From NCBI GenBank assembly GCA_946887085.1, contig CAMPKG010000216.1:1-5807 (forward strand): 5,807 nt of DNA, in the 5' to 3' direction. The notes below the pieces were generated by a model. The model worked only from the letters and a program-made list of their open reading frames with translations, was not told the origin of the DNA and made no database searches. A program made the position numbers and the translations under genes. Positions within the stretch are counted from its first letter, which is position 1; the number at the start of each line of letters is the position of its first letter. Positions 1 to 3,864 of the stretch are shown in pieces. The stretch is from an uncultured Sphingobacteriales bacterium. Lineage in GTDB: Bacteria > Bacteroidota > Bacteroidia > Chitinophagales > Chitinophagaceae.

Positions 1-152
1 CCTATCCACAAGTTATTGTTGAGCTTATATATGCTACCTAAACCTGTTGCGAGGCCGCCTTCACTATTGTGATAGTTAAGCTCGCCATCTTTTTCTTTGA
101 TCTTAACAGGAAGCCTGTTGGATACGATCAGTATCCGCTTTTTTGAATCCAT
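1..152 (-). CDS. otsA: Trehalose-6-phosphate synthase (GT20), N-terminal fragment cut by window edge
   Basis: The minus strand opens at an ATG at 150-152 and reads 50 codons to the left edge without a stop, starting MDSKKRILIVSNRLPVKIKE. Two GT20 signatures are visible: the N-terminal strand ending in SNR (residues 11-13), whose Arg contacts the phosphate in characterised OtsA proteins, and the glycine-rich EGGLATGL loop (about residues 31-38) that closes over the UDP-glucose site. A tryptophan-containing LWIG segment lies at the fragment's end, as in OtsA. The enzyme joins UDP-glucose and glucose-6-phosphate into trehalose-6-phosphate in the cytoplasm, for osmo- and stress protection. In many Bacteroidota the gene is fused to a C-terminal trehalose-6-phosphate phosphatase (OtsB) domain; that part would be outside the window, so fusion here is unknown. 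It is downstream of and co-directional with the reductase at 280-996 but 127 bases away, so its own promoter is plausible, though I find no convincing one. Confidence 0.9.
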   Translation of the reverse strand, partial: MDSKKRILIVSNRLPVKIKEKDGELNYHNSEGGLATGLGSIYKLNNNLWI

Positions 153-170
153 ACAACCGACACGATTAGA

Positions 171-180
171 GATAGCTATC
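171..180. repeat. 10-bp palindrome GATAGCTATC upstream of otsA
   Basis: GATAGCTATC is a perfect inverted repeat ending 18 bases before the otsA start codon. The same ten bases form the core of the longer palindrome at 3781-3794. It could be a binding site in the otsA leader or a copy of a dispersed genomic palindrome. The sequence alone does not decide. Confidence 0.5.
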
Positions 181-273
181 TTAAAAAGAGTATGCCATCT
201 TTAAATATGGAAACGATTGATTCTGAGGTTGATTAAAGAATGAGTTAAATGTTATTAAAATCTGATGAATGAA

Positions 274-287
274 ACGGCTTTAGCCGT
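274..287 (-). other. Small hairpin spanning the stop codon of the reductase gene
   Basis: ACGGC (274-278) and GCCGT (283-287) can pair around a 4-base loop. On the minus strand the loop contains the TAA stop of the reductase (280-282). The stem is only 5 bp and is followed on the minus strand by TTCATTC rather than a clean T run, so it would be at best a weak terminator or an mRNA 3' end structure. Confidence 0.3.
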
Positions 288-996
288 ATAGCTCAAGATG
301 TATATCTTTTTTATCGTAACCCAGCTGCAGCAATTTTTTTCTTGCGTCGTCTATCATCGCCCGCCAGCCGCAAAGCATGAATTCCGCATTGGGTTTTGCT
401 GCACAGATCTCTTCGTAAACACTATGTACATAGCCGCTGCGCCCCTCCCATTGTTCACGCGACAAGGTAGGATAGTATTTGAAATCAGTGATGAGTTTTT
501 CCAGTTCCCGCATTTCATCGGCATACAAAAGGTCTTGCTGTGTGCGTGTGCCGAATACCAAGTGCAATTTTCCATGCGGTAATTGATGCTTGTGGATATG
601 GTACAGCATGCTGCGGAAAGGGGCGATACCGGTACCCGTGCAGATCATGAACAGATCTCGTGTGAGCGGCTGCGGTAAAACAAATACTCCATGCGGGCCG
701 CGTAGCGTCAGCTCAGAGCCCACGATGATCTCGTCGAAAAAATAACTGCTGCCCGCACCACCTTCAAGATGTACGATGATGAGTTCGATGATGTTTGTAC
801 CATCAGGTGCAGAGGCAATGCTGTAGCTGCGCCAGCGTTTGTTGCGTTGTTCGTGAATAGGAAGATCGAGCGTAACGAATTGGCCGGGCTTAAACTCAAA
901 TACTGTTGTTTCCGGCAACTCTACCCAGTAGCGCCTTGTATTGTGTGTGGCCTGTTCAACGCGCTTAACAACGCCTTTCTGCCATTTTGGTACCAT
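280..996 (-). CDS. FAD-binding ferredoxin-NADP reductase superfamily protein
   Basis: A complete 238-residue cytosolic flavoprotein reductase. Residues 1-105 form the FAD-binding barrel, with the RSYS motif at 56-59 (followed by IAS) and the phosphate-contacting GGAGSS loop at 79-84. Residues 112-238 form the NAD(P)H-binding Rossmann-like domain, with GTGIAPF at 121-127, FGTRT at 148-152 and CGW at 209-211. It ends in ELYG, so an aromatic residue lies near the C-terminus, as is common in bacterial FNRs that stack it on the flavin. There is no signal peptide and no C-terminal or N-terminal 2Fe-2S domain, so it must pass electrons to or from a separate partner such as ferredoxin or flavodoxin, or to an oxygenase; no partner is encoded nearby. 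The ATG at 994-996 is well placed behind a TATCTTTG promoter element. The family is sure; ferredoxin as the real partner and NADPH over NADH are not determined by the sequence. Confidence 0.88.
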   Translation of the reverse strand: MVPKWQKGVVKRVEQATHNTRRYWVELPETTVFEFKPGQFVTLDLPIHEQRNKRWRSYSIASAPDGTNIIELIIVHLEGGAGSSYFFDEIIVGSELTLRGPHGVFVLPQPLTRDLFMICTGTGIAPFRSMLYHIHKHQLPHGKLHLVFGTRTQQDLLYADEMRELEKLITDFKYYPTLSREQWEGRSGYVHSVYEEICAAKPNAEFMLCGWRAMIDDARKKLLQLGYDKKDIHLELYG

Positions 997-1010
997 ACGA
1001 TAAATATATA

Positions 1011-1040
1011 CAAAGATAGAAGCTTGCCTGCGGCGCCACA
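1011..1040 (-). promoter_or_regulatory. Predicted Bacteroidota-type promoter for the reductase gene
   Basis: On the minus strand TATCTTTG (1011-1018) matches the Bacteroidota -7 consensus TAnnTTTG perfectly and lies 14 bases before the reductase ATG. TGTG at 1037-1040 is one mismatch from the -33 TTTG element, at 18-bp spacing (usual range about 17-23). This would give a very short leader and make the reductase a separate transcription unit from the gene pair upstream, although read-through over the 45-base gap is also possible. Prediction from consensus only. Confidence 0.5.
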
Positions 1041-1041
1041 G

Positions 1042-1539
1042 CTATTTATTTCTACCTGCGTATTGTGAATCCTTATAACGGTCGCGTATCCACATCTTTA
1101 ATTCCAGTTCGGTAGCCGTTCGCGCAAAGTCCTCGGGCATGGGGTTTTGGTTGATGAAGCTCGCCGCCAGATCGCCCTTCAGGCCTATGACGGAAGCCAC
1201 GACTTTGGGATTATATCTCATCGCTACAACTTTCTCACTTTGCATCTGGTGATAAGTGGCCAGGAATTTCTTTTCTCGTTTATCACGGCCGGATATCTTT
1301 CTTGCTGCTTTGCTGAACAGGCCTTCAAATGCTATTCCGGGACCAAGATGTACATCCACCTTTTGATTTACATCTCTTGCTGTCTTTGCATAAATGCTAT
1401 CGAGTCGCGCAGAGTCGCGCTTGAACTTAGCCATATCCGAAAGTATCACCACCTCCTGCAATCTCTGTCGCGCAGTATCCTGGGCATGCGTTAAAAAAAC
1501 GCTAATCATCATCAATATCAGCAACCACAACTTTTTCAT
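1042..1539 (-). CDS. Small exported protein of unknown function, paralogue of the neighbouring gene
   Basis: 165 residues, function not recognised. The start MKKLWLLILMMISVFLTHAQ is a typical Sec signal peptide with likely cleavage after residue 19 (THA|QD), so the protein is exported, probably periplasmic; no lipobox cysteine is seen. The mature part is rich in charged residues. Residues 27-157 align with residues 100-220 of the adjacent 240-residue protein: VVILSD...RDSARLDSIY against IVIRPD...LDSVRRRSTY, and near the C-terminus a shared MP-x-D-[FY]-AR-x-ATELEL-x-MWIR-xx-YK block (residues 134-156 here). It lacks the carboxypeptidase-regulatory-like domain that precedes this region in the neighbour. 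The start lies 2 bases after the neighbour's stop codon, implying one mRNA and possibly coupled translation. It may be a duplicate that lost its N-terminal domain, or the second subunit of a two-protein unit. Confidence 0.82.
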   Translation of the reverse strand: MKKLWLLILMMISVFLTHAQDTARQRLQEVVILSDMAKFKRDSARLDSIYAKTARDVNQKVDVHLGPGIAFEGLFSKAARKISGRDKREKKFLATYHQMQSEKVVAMRYNPKVVASVIGLKGDLAASFINQNPMPEDFARTATELELKMWIRDRYKDSQYAGRNK

Positions 1540-1541
1540 AG

Positions 1542-2264
1542 CTACCTGGTTTGTATACTATCCTGTAATGTTGTGCCCGAAGCTGTTATGTGCTTCTTAA
1601 AGTTCTTGTAGTTGTGCCTTATCCACATTTGCAGTTCCAGCTCGGTGGCATTGCGTGCATAGTCATAAGGCATAGGATAGGCCACCATAAATTGTCCAAG
1701 GTTATCGCCTTCTAAGCCGGTAAGTTGTGCAACAAGTTCGGGTGTGTACCGGGCATCAACAAAGCGCTCATTTTCCCATTTCACAAAGTTCTTCTGGAAG
1801 TTGTGTACCATCTTACTCTGTTTCGACAGCTTTTCGGCCAATAGAGAAACGGGGCTCATGATGGAAGTGGTCTTTTGTCTTGCCAATGCCCGCTGGTAGG
1901 TTGATCTTCTACGCACAGAATCAAGCTGGTAGGGGGTGTAATCAGGACGTATGACGATCTCGCCCAACTGGTAGGCCATAGGAACCAGCTCTACCCGTAC
2001 GGAGTTAATACCAAAGCTGGACGGTACTGTACGGCGGGTATCTTTGTAGCCTATAAAACTAAAAGCTACCTGGTCGCCTGCCTTAGCGCGGATGGTAAAT
2101 TCTCCGTTCTCATTACTGTAAACCGACTCTTGCGTGGCGATATTGACGATCGTAACAGCGTATAGCGGTTTACCGGTTTCGCCATCGGCCACCACGCCTT
2201 TCAGCGTTTGCGCCTGTAAAGAAAGCCCGGTAAGTAGGAATAATATGGCGAGAAAATACCGCAT
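1542..2264 (-). CDS. Exported carboxypeptidase-regulatory-like domain protein of unknown function
   Basis: 240 residues. Residues 1-18 form a signal peptide (MRYFLAILFLLTGLSLQA, likely cleaved before QT). Residues about 20-95 match the CarboxypepD_reg-like beta-sandwich common in Bacteroidota surface and periplasmic proteins: LKGVVADGETGKPL, then SNENGEFTIRAKAGD and the characteristic FSFIGYKD. It is too short to be a TonB-dependent receptor, and no plug or barrel follows. Residues 100-220 are a mostly helical, charged region shared with the next gene, ending in ATELELQMWIR (206-216); I cannot assign this part to a named family. It is first in a two-gene operon with 1042-1539, separated by 2 bases. 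The ATG at 2262-2264 directly precedes the signal peptide and is the natural start. A cell-envelope role is an inference from export and domain type only. Confidence 0.85.
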   Translation of the reverse strand: MRYFLAILFLLTGLSLQAQTLKGVVADGETGKPLYAVTIVNIATQESVYSNENGEFTIRAKAGDQVAFSFIGYKDTRRTVPSSFGINSVRVELVPMAYQLGEIVIRPDYTPYQLDSVRRRSTYQRALARQKTTSIMSPVSLLAEKLSKQSKMVHNFQKNFVKWENERFVDARYTPELVAQLTGLEGDNLGQFMVAYPMPYDYARNATELELQMWIRHNYKNFKKHITASGTTLQDSIQTR

Positions 2265-2275
2265 TTATAAGCCGG

Positions 2276-2304
2276 TAAAGGTAATCGTTAGGGCATGGCG
2301 GAAA
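2276..2304 (-). promoter_or_regulatory. Weak candidate promoter for the exported-protein operon
   Basis: On the minus strand TACCTTTA (2276-2283) differs from TAnnTTTG only in its last base and lies 11 bases before the ATG at 2264. TTTC at 2301-2304 is a possible degenerate -33 element at 17-bp spacing. Both elements are imperfect, so this is tentative. Confidence 0.25.
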
Positions 2305-2343
2305 GAGCGTTGTATAAGTTTTGGGAATAATTTAAGACTCTGA

Positions 2344-2380
2344 CCGCTGATTTCCGCTGACAGGCGTGATTTCGCTGATC
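2344..2380. repeat. Degenerate short tandem repeat, CGCTGATTT-like units
   Basis: Four consecutive imperfect units can be read: CCGCTGATTT (2344-2353), CCGCTGACAGG (2354-2364), CGTGATTT (2365-2372) and CGCTGATC (2373-2380). They share the core CG(C)TGA with a period of roughly 8-11 bases. The array lies in the non-coding gap between the divergent genes at 1542-2264 and 2470-3672. It is too short and irregular for CRISPR. Confidence 0.55.
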
Positions 2381-2402
2381 CGCACATTCCCGTACTCCAG
2401 TA

Positions 2403-2434
2403 ACATTGAGAAATTGAGCCATTGAGTCATTGAG
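2403..2434. repeat. Four 8-bp tandem repeats (consensus NCATTGAG)
   Basis: ACATTGAG, AAATTGAG, CCATTGAG and TCATTGAG lie end to end at 2403-2410, 2411-2418, 2419-2426 and 2427-2434. Each unit keeps ATTGAG intact. The array ends 35 bases before the kbl start codon and overlaps where the promoter's -33 element should be. Confidence 0.8.
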
Positions 2435-2453
2435 TAATTATTTAGTTATTTTG
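2421..2453 (+). promoter_or_regulatory. Candidate promoter for kbl
   Basis: TTATTTTG (2446-2453) is one mismatch from the Bacteroidota -7 element TAnnTTTG and ends 16 bases before the kbl ATG. ATTG at 2421-2424, inside the third 8-bp repeat, could serve as the -33 element (consensus TTTG) at 21-bp spacing. The copy in the fourth repeat would give only 13 bp, too short. Prediction from consensus only. Confidence 0.4.
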
Positions 2454-2469
2454 CTGCAAAATCAGGAAT

Positions 2470-3672
2470 ATGTCGAGTCCATCATTTTACCAGCGCTTGC
2501 AGAAAGAGCTGCAGGAGATAAAAGACGCAGGATTATATAAGCAGGAACGCATCATCGAATCGGAGCAGGGCGCCGAAATAATTGTAAATGGCAAGAAGGT
2601 GCTGAACTTTTGCGCTAACAACTACCTGGGCCTTTCGTCTCACCCTAAAGTGATAGAAGCAGCCCACAAAACAATAGACAAGCGTGGATATGGCATGAGT
2701 TCTGTGCGTTTCATCTGCGGGACGCAAGACATCCATAAAGAGCTCGAAGAAAAGCTGGCCAAATTCCTGGGCACTGAGGGTACGATATTGTACGTGGCCT
2801 GCTTTGATGCCAATGGCGGTGTATTTGAGCCACTACTTGGCGAAGATGATGCGATCATATCGGATGAATTGAACCATGCTTCGATCATCGACGGGGTGCG
2901 TTTAACGAAGTCGCGCCGCGCCCGTTATAAACACAATGATATGACCGACCTGGAAGCACAGCTACAGGCCAACATGGACGCACGTACGCGTGTCATCGTT
3001 ACCGATTCTGTTTTTTCGATGGATGGTACAATAGCACAACTGGATAAGATCTGTGACCTGGCTGATAAGTATGATGCACTGGTGATGATCGATGAAAGCC
3101 ATTCATCGGGCTTTATGGGTAAAACAGGCCGTGGCGTGCATGAGCTTTGCGGTGTTATGGGCAGAATAGATATTATCACCGGCACGCTGGGTAAGGCATT
3201 AGGTGGTGCCTCAGGTGGGTTCACCAGCGGTAAACAAGAAGTGATCGACATGCTGCGGCAGCGTAGCCGCCCTTACCTGTTTTCTAATACTGTTGCTCCC
3301 GCAGTAGTCGGCGCTTCAATTGCCGTACTGGATATGCTGAGCGAAACAACTGCGCTGCGTGACAAACTGGAAGACAACACAACTTATTTCCGCAGCAAGA
3401 TGACAGAAGCCGGCTTTGATATCAAACCGGGCACACATGCTATCGCGCCCATTATGTTGTATGATGCGCCGCTGGCACAGCAGTTTGCTGCAAAATTGCT
3501 TGAGGAAGGTATTTATGTAATTGGCTTCTTCTATCCTGTAGTGCCGAAGGGGCAAGCACGTATCCGCGTGCAGATATCGGCCGCTCATGAACGTCATCAT
3601 CTCGATAAGGCGATCGAAGCATTTATCAAGATCGGTAAAGAACTGGGTGTGCTGAAGGAGCAGATGGCGTAA
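2470..3672 (+). CDS. kbl: Glycine C-acetyltransferase (2-amino-3-ketobutyrate CoA ligase)
   Basis: A complete 400-residue enzyme, close to the usual ~398 of Kbl. It is a cytosolic PLP enzyme of the alpha-oxoamine synthase family that cleaves 2-amino-3-ketobutyrate with CoA to glycine and acetyl-CoA, the second step of threonine breakdown through threonine dehydrogenase. Visible landmarks: [14 protein letters not shown] (46-59), [14 protein letters not shown] (104-117), which packs on the cofactor, NHAS (135-138), IDESH (207-211) with the Asp that binds the pyridine nitrogen, the Schiff-base lysine in [13 protein letters not shown] (Lys242), [11 protein letters not shown] (263-273), and the C-terminal [14 protein letters not shown] (353-366). 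These match E. coli Kbl closely and favour it over AONS (BioF), serine palmitoyltransferase or ALAS. The E. coli enzyme has DDSH where this has DESH, a conservative change. No tdh is in the window, so its partner would be encoded elsewhere. No strong ribosome binding site; AGGA lies only 2 bases before ATG. Confidence 0.95.
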   Translation: MSSPSFYQRLQKELQEIKDAGLYKQERIIESEQGAEIIVNGKKVLNFCANNYLGLSSHPKVIEAAHKTIDKRGYGMSSVRFICGTQDIHKELEEKLAKFLGTEGTILYVACFDANGGVFEPLLGEDDAIISDELNHASIIDGVRLTKSRRARYKHNDMTDLEAQLQANMDARTRVIVTDSVFSMDGTIAQLDKICDLADKYDALVMIDESHSSGFMGKTGRGVHELCGVMGRIDIITGTLGKALGGASGGFTSGKQEVIDMLRQRSRPYLFSNTVAPAVVGASIAVLDMLSETTALRDKLEDNTTYFRSKMTEAGFDIKPGTHAIAPIMLYDAPLAQQFAAKLLEEGIYVIGFFYPVVPKGQARIRVQISAAHERHHLDKAIEAFIKIGKELGVLKEQMA

Positions 3673-3704
3673 AAACCTCCCCAACGCCTCCCAGGGAGGG
3701 GTTT
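3673..3704 (+). terminator. Imperfect GC-rich hairpin directly after kbl
   Basis: AAACC-TCCC (3673-3681) can pair with GGGA-GG-GGTTT (3694-3704), giving about 9 bp with a 2-base bulge and a 12-base loop, starting at the base after the kbl stop. It is not followed by a T run (ACAAATATTTG), so it is more likely an mRNA 3' stabiliser or a dispersed palindrome than a terminator in itself. A second CCTCCC at 3687-3692 offers an alternative pairing. Confidence 0.4.
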
Positions 3705-3715
3705 ACAAATATTTG

Positions 3716-3747
3716 CCCCTGGCGTTAAAGCCAGGGGTTTCTTTTCT
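3716..3747 (+). terminator. Rho-independent terminator of kbl
   Basis: A perfect 8-bp stem, CCCCTGGC (3716-3723) and GCCAGGGG (3730-3737), with loop GTTAAA, followed immediately by TTTCTTTTCT (3738-3747). Stem strength, small loop and T-rich tail fit intrinsic termination of the plus-strand kbl transcript. On the minus strand the stem is followed by CAAATATTTG, so it is mainly directional. Confidence 0.85.
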
Positions 3748-3780
3748 AATAAATTCCGGCAATTCTTTAATTCCATAATC

Positions 3781-3794
3781 CCGATAGCTATCGG
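3781..3794. repeat. 14-bp perfect palindrome CCGATAGCTATCGG
   Basis: CCGATAGCTATCGG is self-complementary with no spacer and lies between the kbl terminator and the bidirectional hairpin. Its inner ten bases are identical to 171-180. It is followed at 3792-3805 by a near-palindrome, CGGCACCGGTTCCG, with one mismatched pair. I have an impression that GATAGCTATC-type palindromes are dispersed in Bacteroidota genomes, but cannot verify it here. Confidence 0.7.
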
Positions 3795-3806
3795 CACCGG
3801 TTCCGA

Positions 3807-3848
3807 CAAATAACAAACGCCGCTCTGAAAAGAGCGGCGTTTTCTTTT
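3807..3848. terminator. Bidirectional terminator with GAAA tetraloop between convergent genes
   Basis: AAACGCCGCTCT (3815-3826) pairs perfectly over 12 bp with AGAGCGGCGTTT (3831-3842) around a GAAA (GNRA) loop at 3827-3830. On the plus strand the stem runs into TTTTCTTTT (3840-3848). On the minus strand it runs into TTTGTTATTTG (3817 down to 3807). It lies 22 bases past the stop codon of the minus-strand RND permease and also backs up the kbl terminator, as expected between converging genes. The very stable tetraloop stem makes this the strongest structure in the window. Confidence 0.88.
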
Positions 3849-3864
3849 GCCTGTCTTAAAAGTC

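Noticed and set aside
153..279. Promoter for otsA
   Set aside because: The best candidate, TACTCTTT on the minus strand, has two mismatches to TAnnTTTG and no good -33 partner; I do not report it.
769..1068. Plus-strand 99-codon open frame over the reductase start and downstream end of the exported protein
   Set aside because: Antisense shadow of two supported genes; no family resemblance.
2344..2434. Possible CRISPR array upstream of kbl
   Set aside because: Units are 8-11 bp, contiguous and without spacers, so they are simple tandem repeats.
2265..2469. Riboswitch or leader RNA upstream of kbl
   Set aside because: The likely transcription start is close to the ATG, leaving too little leader, and I see no conserved aptamer pattern.
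3706..3715. 10-bp palindrome CAAATATTTG between the two hairpins after kbl
   Set aside because: AT-rich and easily formed by chance; no second copy noticed in the window.
3597..3809. 70-codon minus-strand open frame across the kbl end and terminators
   Set aside because: It is antisense to kbl and runs through two terminator hairpins; its codons come from the structured repeats, with no domain or plausible start signal.
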